Of a DNA stretch of 64,000 bases, positions 16,295 to 23,340 are shown piece after piece. Each line of letters opens with the position of its first letter. Within the stretch, counting starts at the first letter, position 1. Position numbers and translations under genes: made by a program. This DNA is from an uncultured Methanospirillum sp. (GTDB taxonomy: Archaea; Halobacteriota; Methanomicrobia; Methanomicrobiales; Methanospirillaceae). The stretch is taken from contig NZ_OY764544.1 of assembly GCF_963668475.1 (NCBI RefSeq), forward strand, positions 2,976,001 through 3,040,000. Reading direction: 5' to 3'. Under the pieces are notes generated by a model that worked only from the letters and a program-made list of their open reading frames with translations, was not told the DNA's origin and made no database searches.

Positions 16295-17275
16295 CTACAC
16301 TTCCCCAAATATTGTCATTCTAGCTTCTTTCTCGTACTCTTCCTGCATCTTCATTGCATTCTGTTGATGTTCCGGTGTATCCCAGAAGTAGTATTTCTCG
16401 ATCTGCATCAGTTTGATCCACCGGTTTGTAATCTCCTCGACAAAATTATATATCGTCGGGTATGTCTCTGCTCTTGGATTCTCACAGGTCTGGGCAACCT
16501 TCATCTCTTTAGTAATATTCACCATTGCATCCCCGACAAGTTTGGTCTGATACCAGGGATTCTTCTGCCACCGGTGAGTGAGCATCTCCATAAGATTGAG
16601 ATTCTTGAACTTCTTCATCTCCGGGATATTGATCATCGGGTTGAGTTTCATCTCGCTCATGACCTCACCCAGGATTAAATCCCTTCCATAGAACATCCCG
16701 TTGTGCATGACAAAGTATCGCCGGGGGATGAAGTCCTTGAAAGAAACAAGATCATGCATATCACGCATACTTTCCTTCATCAGGAAGTAGACCTGAGCAT
16801 TGCGCATCACCGGACAGAGTTTTGAGACAACAATGTTCGCCATCAGTGTCCACGGGAGTTCAGTCAGGGTCTCGTGAAACAACATATATAGATAGAACAT
16901 CAGTTTCTTTTTGATCCAGAAATCAAGGTGCCTGGTCTTCTCATCTTTCAGGACATCAAGATAGATCTGCTCCATTCCAATCGTTGCTGATTTACTGTCA
17001 AATGAAAGGACACGGTATCCTGCGTTCTTTGCAGCAATACCTTTGAGAAGGAGTTTTATTGCATTCTGGGCAATAACGAAATCCTTCAGCATTCCAATCT
17101 GTTGATTTGAAAAGACAATGACATTGCGCCCGGATTGGTACGAATACTGATCAAGTAAAAGGCCCTTCTTTGGAGCATCCTGTTTCCGCTGAAGGTGTAT
17201 CCGTGTATCCAACTGCTCCTCTACATGATCGAGGAGAGACTGAAGAGAAGAGGATATCTCGTATTTATTCTCCAT
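16295..17275 (-). CDS. Unrecognised conserved-looking protein
   Basis: A 326-residue, apparently soluble protein with no signal peptide. It starts MENKYEISSSLQSLLDHVEEQLDTR, has a Rossmann-like segment around GYRVLSFDSKSATIGMEQIYLDVL, an aromatic helical segment FWIKKKLMFYLYMLFHETLTELPW, and a Met/Lys-rich C-terminal third ending in a charged helix. I recognise no family or catalytic motif. It sits alone between the transposon relics and an acylphosphatase-like gene. Codon composition is intermediate between the AT-rich island and the later region. The upstream TATA box is framed by an inverted repeat (17294-17319), so expression may be controlled. Confidence 0.75.
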   Translation of the reverse strand: MENKYEISSSLQSLLDHVEEQLDTRIHLQRKQDAPKKGLLLDQYSYQSGRNVIVFSNQQIGMLKDFVIAQNAIKLLLKGIAAKNAGYRVLSFDSKSATIGMEQIYLDVLKDEKTRHLDFWIKKKLMFYLYMLFHETLTELPWTLMANIVVSKLCPVMRNAQVYFLMKESMRDMHDLVSFKDFIPRRYFVMHNGMFYGRDLILGEVMSEMKLNPMINIPEMKKFKNLNLMEMLTHRWQKNPWYQTKLVGDAMVNITKEMKVAQTCENPRAETYPTIYNFVEEITNRWIKLMQIEKYYFWDTPEHQQNAMKMQEEYEKEARMTIFGEV

Positions 17276-17293
17276 GAGCTTAAATTGATCTTG

Positions 17294-17319
17294 ATGATAC
17301 TATTATATATGGGTATCAT
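17294..17319 (-). promoter_or_regulatory. TATA box framed by a 7-bp perfect inverted repeat
   Basis: ATGATAC (17294-17300) and GTATCAT (17313-17319) flank TATTATATATGG, whose minus-strand reading CCATATATAATA is the best TATA box for the 16295-17275 gene. The ATG is about 30 bases away. A dimeric regulator bound here would block TBP/TFB access, so this is a good operator candidate. Confidence 0.5.
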
Positions 17320-17343
17320 TTTGCAGTATTCGAAAAATTCTCT

Positions 17344-17868
17344 TTATGACCGTGCGGAGTTCATAATTCCCGCCTGAATCAAGGCTGATCTGATCTCTCT
17401 GAGCTCCTCTTTTACCTCAGCAATCTCTGATGTAAGGGTTTTATCAAGATCATGACGTATCCCTTTCACTTCATCAAGAGTCTCTTTCCCTAAATCTATT
17501 GCAGTATCCTGCTTCTTCTCCATTCTGCAAAGAACTGCTATTGCTGAATCAAACCGTTCTGCCAGTTCCTCATCGGGAGTTCCCCTGACGATCTCAAAAT
17601 ATTTATATTCGCCAGTATGGGGCAATTCAGAAATTTCTAAAGTTTCAACAAAAACAGGGTATTCCTGAATTCTGATATCATTTTTGAACCGTTCGAGATC
17701 TTCCGGTATCCCTTCTGCAATAATCAGGACATCATATTCCTTAAGGTTCAGGATGCAACCGGTAATGTGGTTGCGACGGGCAATCCCCTGAATGAGATGG
17801 TGATACCCTACCCTTTGAACAGTGCCACAAACGAGAATATTCCATCGTTTAGGCTGTTGGGTATTCAT
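17344..17868 (-). CDS. Acylphosphatase-fold protein with C-terminal coiled coil, catalytic Arg replaced
   Basis: 174 residues from the ATG at 17868; an in-frame ATG at 17925 would add 19. With the shorter start the acylphosphatase domain (WNILVCGTVQRVGYHHLI...ITGCILNL, residues 8-100) keeps canonical numbering: the Asn41 equivalent is present, but the catalytic Arg23 position is His (VGYHHL for VGFR). Residues 120-165 form a charged coiled coil (LTSEIAEVKEELREIRSAL). It may bind rather than hydrolyse acyl phosphates. It is transcribed divergently from the mntA/hepT pair, whose promoter lies in the spacer. Confidence 0.78.
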   Translation of the reverse strand: MNTQQPKRWNILVCGTVQRVGYHHLIQGIARRNHITGCILNLKEYDVLIIAEGIPEDLERFKNDIRIQEYPVFVETLEISELPHTGEYKYFEIVRGTPDEELAERFDSAIAVLCRMEKKQDTAIDLGKETLDEVKGIRHDLDKTLTSEIAEVKEELREIRSALIQAGIMNSARS

Positions 17869-18025
17869 ATATGATGCTAGGATACCTGAAGTTAAATTAC
17901 TTCTATCAAATCTCAATTCAGGCATTATATTCTGCTTTTTATCGGATATTTCTTATGGGGGATACAATCCAATCCTGTCATCATTAATAAAGTTAGCAGT
18001 TCAACAAAGTATTCAGGAGTTGAAG

Positions 18026-18466
18026 ATGATGAATCCCCTGCCCGAAACCTTCCCTCCATTGCAGGAGAAGATAATAATGGATATTCGTTCATCATTATCC
18101 GATTGGGACTTCATCTGTACTGGTTATCTCTTTGGATCCTTCCTTCGTTCAGATACATGGCATGATATTGATCTTGCTCTTTATCTTTTTTCTAATCCTG
18201 ATCCTTTCGAGAGGTATAAACTTATAAACCGGATTGGTCAGGCCGTTGAAAAAACAATTAATCCGAGAATTCATGTTGATGTCCGTATCATGAACAGAGC
18301 TCCGGTATCCTTTGTCTATGAAGTTCTATCAACCGGGCTGCTCCTTATCAGCAATGATGATGAAAAAACAGCAGAATTTGAGGCAGATATTCTTATCAGA
18401 TATCTGGATATTCAACCATGGAATGAGTCCCTTGATCAGTGGTACCGGGAGGCTCTGGCAGGATGA
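18026..18466 (+). CDS. mntA: MntA-type nucleotidyltransferase antitoxin
   Basis: 146 residues from an ATG preceded by AGGAG. The minimal nucleotidyltransferase motif is present: GSF at 37-39 followed by HDIDLAL with Asp47 and Asp49 as metal ligands. In MntA/HepT systems this protein AMPylates a tyrosine of the HEPN toxin and so silences it. The stop overlaps the start of the HEPN gene by ATGA, as expected for a toxin-antitoxin pair. A longer upstream in-frame start would run antisense through the acylphosphatase gene and is not used. Confidence 0.87.
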   Translation: MMNPLPETFPPLQEKIIMDIRSSLSDWDFICTGYLFGSFLRSDTWHDIDLALYLFSNPDPFERYKLINRIGQAVEKTINPRIHVDVRIMNRAPVSFVYEVLSTGLLLISNDDEKTAEFEADILIRYLDIQPWNESLDQWYREALAG

Positions 18467-18873
18467 ATTCTACAGATGTCATCCGGGAATTAACGATTGC
18501 TCTTTCAGACTGGGAGCGGTACGAATCCATCCCAAAAGAAAAATTTCTCACTGATCGGGATACCCAGAATATGGTATTACATGCCATGTTTCTGGCCATC
18601 CAGGCTGGAATAGATGCCGGAGCCTGGCTTATTGCCACTCGCAAAATTCCAGTGAAACCATCTTCATACCGTGAAACATTTGAGATACTGGAGAAGTATG
18701 GCGTGCTTGAACCTGATCTCAGTTCAGCTCTGGCAGCACTCTCCTCCTTTCGCAATGTACTGATTCACCAGTACTCTATTCTGGATCTGGAAGAAACATG
18801 GGAGGTTCTGATCCATGAAAGAGAATATTTAAACAGGTTTGTAGACATCCTGGTTCGTTCTCTCTCCTCATAA
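18463..18873 (+). CDS. hepT: HepT-like HEPN ribonuclease toxin
   Basis: A 136-residue all-helical HEPN/DUF86 protein. The active-site motif R-x4-H-x-Y is complete: Arg97, His102, Tyr104 in RNVLIHQY, Tyr104 being the residue expected to be AMPylated by MntA. Such toxins cleave RNA, often tRNA ends, when freed. The start overlaps the mntA stop by four bases, giving coupled translation. The pair lies right beside an accessory island with mobile-element relics, a usual place for such modules. Confidence 0.87.
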   Translation: MNSTDVIRELTIALSDWERYESIPKEKFLTDRDTQNMVLHAMFLAIQAGIDAGAWLIATRKIPVKPSSYRETFEILEKYGVLEPDLSSALAALSSFRNVLIHQYSILDLEETWEVLIHEREYLNRFVDILVRSLSS

Positions 18874-18965
18874 TCAATTATTCAAATGGGTTTGCTCCTG
18901 GGATTATTCCCCATATTCTCAAATACTCCCGGGACAAGTATCATATACGCGAATCAGGTGAACTG

Positions 18966-19364
18966 ATGGCTGAAAATACCACCAAAAAGCTCCTGAGCAA
19001 ACGGGATGAACTCCTCAATAAGGCAGATGCGCTGGCGCTTGAGGCTGATCAACTCTCGTACCAGGGCAAATATGAAGAGGCAGTCGAGAGGTATGATCAG
19101 GCTCTTGCCATATATCCTTCGAACCCTGACCTCTGGGCATTCAAGGCAATCACCCTCTCCGGCGGCCTCGGAAGAAATGAAGAAGCCTACGAGTGCTGGG
19201 AGCGGGCTAAAAAACTGGACCATGTGCTTGCAGATGCAATTGCTGTGACCGGATCAGAAGTTGCCACAGTGCAGGAGAAGGATCTGACCGACTTCAAGGG
19301 CAGCACTGCAGAGCGTATCAGAAGTCTTGTCAAGCAGCAGGCAATGGACAAGAAAAAGAGATAA
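18966..19364 (+). CDS. Small TPR protein
   Basis: 132 residues, soluble. The helical N-terminus (KKLLSKRDELLNKADALALEA) is followed by two tetratricopeptide units, KYEEAVERYDQALAIYPSNP and RNEEAYECWERAKKLDHV, and a charged tail ending DKKKR. No signal peptide or membrane helix. A T-run right after the stop (TATTTTTTT) is a good archaeal terminator facing the convergent gene 13 bases away. Probably a small adaptor; partner unknown. Confidence 0.78.
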   Translation: MAENTTKKLLSKRDELLNKADALALEADQLSYQGKYEEAVERYDQALAIYPSNPDLWAFKAITLSGGLGRNEEAYECWERAKKLDHVLADAIAVTGSEVATVQEKDLTDFKGSTAERIRSLVKQQAMDKKKR

Positions 19365-19377
19365 TATTTTTTTGAAG

Positions 19378-19845
19378 TTATCCCGAAACCGGGATTCCTT
19401 TTTCTATCGCTTCGATGTGATCTTCAGTCCGTATCTGCACTTGGCGAATACTTGTCTGCTCAGCAACATCCCGGATCGCTTCAAGCAGATGGACTGACTC
19501 TTCAAGGTAACTAAGAATGTCAGCAGCGTAGATCTCAATCCCGTACTCTTCCAGAAGAAATTCACTGATCTGCCGGTGATCAAGTCCGGACTCACGCAGT
19601 TCTATGATCTCAATGGCAAACTTGCGCTCCGGGCATCCACAATTTGGGCTTTCCCTGCATTTGCAGGTTACAAATGCCTTTATGAAAGCCATGATCTGTT
19701 CACGGGTTGGACGATCAAACGCATCATACGGGATCGAGAATAATGTCTCAATCACCGCACCATGAAAGGCTCCTTCAGGCAGTCGGTATCCTGCCAGCCG
19801 TCCGAGCTGCCTGTGATACCGCAGTCGTGCCCGTGCTGCAATCAC
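19378..19845 (-). CDS. Small Cys-cluster protein, DUF5814-like
   Basis: 155 residues. The first half is basic (MIAARARLRYHRQLGRLAGYR). The middle has a compact cysteine cluster CKCRESPNCGCPERK that probably binds zinc. The second half is helical and acidic. It resembles small methanogen proteins annotated as DUF5814, but I am not certain of that number. The start overlaps the stop of the preceding DUF2150-like gene by four bases, so the two are translated together. Function unknown. Confidence 0.68.
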   Translation of the reverse strand: MIAARARLRYHRQLGRLAGYRLPEGAFHGAVIETLFSIPYDAFDRPTREQIMAFIKAFVTCKCRESPNCGCPERKFAIEIIELRESGLDHRQISEFLLEEYGIEIYAADILSYLEESVHLLEAIRDVAEQTSIRQVQIRTEDHIEAIEKGIPVSG

Positions 19846-20483
19846 GAAGTTTCGCCTGCTTCCTCGTCAAAGTTCTTCAGGGTTGCAAGTGCCTCGTTGA
19901 TGGTCTCAACCTCTATAAGCCACTCATCAAACATGCCGGGATCATCACTCTCCTTGATATACCGTCCGCAGCATGACTTCCCGTTGATCACATTTGCGCC
20001 GATGGTGGCAGCAACCTCGAGTATCTCTTCCATCTGCTCTTCGTCGATTGACTTTCCTTTCTTGACCAGGGCTTTGATATCCTCGTCAAATCCTCCTTCT
20101 ATGAATTTCTTGGATGCTGCGAAGAGCACGAGCATTGAGAACTGAAGCGAGGCAATGACCTCTTCAAGATCCCCTTCAACTGCCTGGTTCAGAACGATCT
20201 CCTCCACGTCACTGATTCGCTGGATTGCTTCGTCCTTTGAAAACCGGTTGTTCTGGAAGAGTTTGATGATCTTCAGAACCTCGATACAGATATCCTGGTT
20301 AAAACTGGAGAGCATCTGGAAGCCTTCAGGCATCTCCTCGTCATCACCGCTTCCTTCAAAATCAGCCTCGCTGAGTGCCTTGATCCAATTCTCCCAGCGC
20401 TCCTGGCTGTAGAATATATAAAAGAGCTTCAGCGGCGCTTCATCCTGAGCAGGGGCAGCGTCCTTCTTCTTTTTTGGAGCCAT
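19842..20483 (-). CDS. DUF2150-like acidic protein
   Basis: 213 residues from MAPKKKKDAAPAQ (an ATG three codons earlier is possible). After the basic tip the chain is acidic and helical, with KLFYIFYSQERWENWIKALSE and a conserved-looking GKSCCGRYI. It fits the archaeal DUF2150 family in size and character; that match is from memory. It is coupled by a four-base overlap to the Cys-cluster gene downstream. Both are probably cytoplasmic partners of unknown function. Confidence 0.7.
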   Translation of the reverse strand: MAPKKKKDAAPAQDEAPLKLFYIFYSQERWENWIKALSEADFEGSGDDEEMPEGFQMLSSFNQDICIEVLKIIKLFQNNRFSKDEAIQRISDVEEIVLNQAVEGDLEEVIASLQFSMLVLFAASKKFIEGGFDEDIKALVKKGKSIDEEQMEEILEVAATIGANVINGKSCCGRYIKESDDPGMFDEWLIEVETINEALATLKNFDEEAGETS

Positions 20484-20605
20484 TACGTACACCTGACCGT
20501 CTGATCGTATAGTCTTTGTTCCTGATCAACAGGTCTGACCATCTTCTTTACCTCCGGGATGATTAGCCTTTTCATGGCACAAACTACCTATCACGGATAG
20601 CGCAA

Positions 20606-21823
20606 ATGTATGAGCATCCAATGGAGAATGGAAAGTCAGGCGCTGTTATGATCCGCTTTGGCGAACTCTTTCTGAAGAGTGAGCCGGTCCGGCGACAGTT
20701 CATGAAAGTGCTCATAGGCAATATCAGATCTGCACTGACAAGTCATGGGATCGAATATACTCTCACGGACAACCGGAGCCGGATTCTTGTAAGGTCAGAG
20801 ACGCCTGAAGCGTTGGTTCCTCTCCTCAGCCATATCTTTGGAGTCGTGGACATAGCCCCCGCTCTTCTGACTACCTCATCACTCCCTGACCTATGCAACG
20901 CAGCCGGGAAACTCGCACGAAAAAATCTGAATCCCGGAATGAGTTTTGCAATCCGGGCGCGTAGGGATCAGGTCCCTGGTTTCACCAGCCAGGAGTTAGG
21001 GGCAGAAGCTGGTGGAACAGTACTTGAAACGGTACCTGGAGTACGGGTTGATCTGACTCATCCTGATTATGAGATCTATCTTGAAGCCCGGAAAGAGGGT
21101 GGGATTGCATATGATATCCGGATACCGGGTCCGGGAGGATTGCCTTATGGCACCCAGGGCTCTGTCCTGTCTCTGGTCTCCGCAGGGATCGACTCTCCTG
21201 TTGCAAGCTGGATGATAATGAAACGGGGAGTAAAGGTACATTTCCTGTATATTGACACTGGCAGATGGGCCGGCTCTGATTGTTACAAAAATGTTCTTCG
21301 AAACCTGGCTGCACTCTCATCATGGGTGCCGGGGATTCAACTGGCTCTGCATGTTGTCCATGCCCAGCCATTGTATGATACACTCATGAATGAGTGTGAG
21401 CCACGATACCGGTGTGTCTTGTGTAAGCGGGGCATGCTTATGCTTGCTGAAGAATATGCAGCAGAGCGCAAGCATCAGGCGATTGTCACCGGTGACAACC
21501 TCGGTCAGGTAGCAACCCAGACTCTGCAGAATATTGTCACCATATCATCTGCAGTAACCATCCCGATCCTGCGTCCGCTGATCGGATATGATAAAGAGGA
21601 CATCATCACGCTCGCACGCAAGATTGGGACCTTCACCAATGAGCCGGGGAACACCTCCTGCGGGGTTGTTCCGCCAAAACCTGCAACCGCCGCAGAAATC
21701 ACTCTGATTAAGGAACTGGAAGAAAAACTCCAGATTCGATCGATGATACCCTCTCTTCTGGATTCCAGGGAGCGAATTACTGCGTTGAATGGAAAGATTA
21801 TAACAGATCTATCTGGCCAGTAA
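20606..21823 (+). CDS. thiI: tRNA 4-thiouridine sulfurtransferase, archaeal type
   Basis: 405 residues. An N-terminal ferredoxin-like/THUMP part (about 15-175) binds tRNA. The PP-loop (SAGIDSPVASW, residues 192-202) activates U8 of tRNA with ATP. There is no C-terminal rhodanese domain; instead the archaeal CxxC (Cys270, Cys273 in RCVLCKRG), shown to be essential in methanococcal ThiI, is present. Start at 20606; a second ATG six codons in is possible. It makes s4U8 in tRNA and may also serve thiamine synthesis. Convergent with pscS, which also handles sulfur on tRNA. Confidence 0.93.
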   Translation: MYEHPMENGKSGAVMIRFGELFLKSEPVRRQFMKVLIGNIRSALTSHGIEYTLTDNRSRILVRSETPEALVPLLSHIFGVVDIAPALLTTSSLPDLCNAAGKLARKNLNPGMSFAIRARRDQVPGFTSQELGAEAGGTVLETVPGVRVDLTHPDYEIYLEARKEGGIAYDIRIPGPGGLPYGTQGSVLSLVSAGIDSPVASWMIMKRGVKVHFLYIDTGRWAGSDCYKNVLRNLAALSSWVPGIQLALHVVHAQPLYDTLMNECEPRYRCVLCKRGMLMLAEEYAAERKHQAIVTGDNLGQVATQTLQNIVTISSAVTIPILRPLIGYDKEDIITLARKIGTFTNEPGNTSCGVVPPKPATAAEITLIKELEEKLQIRSMIPSLLDSRERITALNGKIITDLSGQ

Positions 21824-21859
21824 TTTTTCGAAAAAGTGAATCTGTGCTGATATCAGCAC
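21824..21859. terminator. Bidirectional terminator between thiI and pscS
   Basis: The 39-base convergent spacer contains TTTTTCGAAAAA (21824-21835), giving a T-run on both strands, and the perfect 16-base palindrome GTGCTGATATCAGCAC (21844-21859). Together they fit a shared transcription terminator. Confidence 0.6.
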
Positions 21860-21862
21860 GGG

Positions 21863-23044
21863 TTATGATTGTACTGGTAATCCTTCCTCTTTTGCAATCT
21901 CCACAAACATATCCCCGACATATTGTGCCTGTTCATCGGTGAGACCGTAGGGATTAAACTTCCATACCTTTGTTGACCCGGCAATGATCCCGGTGATCCC
22001 CCTTTCCCGAAGGGCACTGAGCAGGAAGAACCCTTTTTTCTTATGGATCTTTGCAACCTTGTCAAATGATTCTGTAGTGTTCATCCTGGTTAGCGGATGT
22101 TTCCGGGGATATTCGCTCATCACCTTTGTGCCTTCGATCGAACAGAGAGCATCCACGATCTGGTTACACCGCTTCAGGTGGGTATCGAACTGATTCACCC
22201 GCTCTTTCACATGCGGGAACGATGCCATCATTCCTACAGAAGTAACTCCCATCAGCGTGCACCCCATCATCTCAACCTCCTTGACTCCGAAGGTCCTGCC
22301 GGTGATATCCCCTTTTGCCTTTGTGGTCCTGAAGAGTTTATCAGCCCATTCTGATGTGGTAGCAAGCATGCCTGATGGTGCAGGGGCCGCCATGCTCTTG
22401 TGCCCGGAGCCCACGAGAAAGTCAGCGCCGATCTTCTTCCCATCCACCGGCATGATCCCCACAGTGTATGCACCATTACACAGAACCGGTACATCATACT
22501 GGTGAGCGACTTTGGCAATCTCCTGTACCGGATGGAGATTGCCATACTGGTAGTCCACCTCTTCTACGTACAAAAGTGTCGGTGATCTCCCGGCAGCACG
22601 GGTGACATCCTCGATTCGTGAAGCCACTGCATCAGCAGTGATGATCTGTGAATCATCTGGCGGCACCTCATGGGGGACCCCTCCGACCTGCTCGACTGAG
22701 AGAAACTCTGTGTAATGCGAAAATGCCGTGAGGAGTACCGGATCATCTTTGCTTACAACAGTGTCTGCAACTGCCTGGAATCCGCGTCTTGCTCCTGGCA
22801 CAAGTCTCGCAACGTCCATGTTGACAAAGGCAGCAAGATCGTCGTGGAACTTTGCGAGAGGTGGCTTTTTGATACAATCCAGTCTGAAAGGTTTCTCGCA
22901 GTTGTCACATACCGAGTACCCGTCTCCGTACGCGAGAACTGCTTTCATGGCGTCAACAGTGAGTCTTCCACCAGCCTGTATGGGATCCAGGTTGATATAG
23001 AGTTCCTCGATAAGCCTGGTATCGATCCCTTCTCCGCAGTTCAT
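21863..23044 (-). CDS. pscS: O-phospho-L-seryl-tRNA:Cys-tRNA synthase (SepCysS)
   Basis: A 393-residue PLP enzyme that converts Sep-tRNA(Cys) to Cys-tRNA(Cys). The PLP lysine is Lys216 in GSGHKSMAAP. The cysteines needed for sulfur relay are present: Cys46 and Cys49 (SVCDNCEKPF) and Cys262 (MMGCTLMG), matching the Cys39/Cys42/Cys247 set described in the Archaeoglobus enzyme. It starts four bases inside the end of a small helical gene (23041-23223), suggesting a functional pair. The partner SepRS is not in this window. Confidence 0.95.
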   Translation of the reverse strand: MNCGEGIDTRLIEELYINLDPIQAGGRLTVDAMKAVLAYGDGYSVCDNCEKPFRLDCIKKPPLAKFHDDLAAFVNMDVARLVPGARRGFQAVADTVVSKDDPVLLTAFSHYTEFLSVEQVGGVPHEVPPDDSQIITADAVASRIEDVTRAAGRSPTLLYVEEVDYQYGNLHPVQEIAKVAHQYDVPVLCNGAYTVGIMPVDGKKIGADFLVGSGHKSMAAPAPSGMLATTSEWADKLFRTTKAKGDITGRTFGVKEVEMMGCTLMGVTSVGMMASFPHVKERVNQFDTHLKRCNQIVDALCSIEGTKVMSEYPRKHPLTRMNTTESFDKVAKIHKKKGFFLLSALRERGITGIIAGSTKVWKFNPYGLTDEQAQYVGDMFVEIAKEEGLPVQS

Positions 23045-23223
23045 GATACCAGTTCCTCTTTCAGGATGTTGATCTGCTTCTCAAGTTTCTCGAGAGTTTT
23101 TGCTGTCTTTCCTTTCTGCTCTGCTGATAACGTATGAAGAGGTGCGGTCTCCCGAAGCACCCCTCTTATCTCACAAAGCAGGAACAACCCCTGAAATACT
23201 GCTTCTGCTGCTCTTCTTGACAT
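23041..23223 (-). CDS. Small helical protein coupled to SepCysS, SepCysE-N-like candidate
   Basis: 60 residues from the ATG at 23223 (a TTG at 23244 would add seven). It is entirely helical: MSRRAAEAVFQGLFLLCEIR and a C-terminal coiled coil KTLEKLEKQINILKEEL. Its stop overlaps the pscS start (ATGA). Some archaea have a scaffold, SepCysE, whose small N-terminal helical domain links SepRS to SepCysS, or SepCysS fused to such a domain. This gene could be a stand-alone version of that domain; this is inference from size, helical nature and coupling, not from recognised residues. Confidence 0.6.
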   Translation of the reverse strand: MSRRAAEAVFQGLFLLCEIRGVLRETAPLHTLSAEQKGKTAKTLEKLEKQINILKEELVS

Positions 23224-23248
23224 ATTTTTCCGGAACCCCCTCAAGTGG

Positions 23249-23260
23249 ATTATATATTTT
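23249..23260. promoter_or_regulatory. Shared bidirectional TATA element
   Basis: ATTATATATTTT lies about 30 bases before the ATG of the minus-strand SepCysS operon, which would make that transcript nearly leaderless. It lies about 85 bases before the preferred ATG of the HerA gene on the plus strand. Being nearly symmetric, it can serve both. Confidence 0.45.
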
Positions 23261-23340
23261 GATGAATGCTGTTATCTATCTGCTCTCTTTTCCAGGAAGA
23301 TCAATATGCTCTTATCAGCCTGGCTCTTTCTCAGTATCAT

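Noticed and set aside
17822..18025. Longer N-terminus for the MntA gene from base 17822
   Set aside because: The extension runs antisense through the acylphosphatase gene, and a proper AGGAG ribosome site lies before the ATG at 18026.
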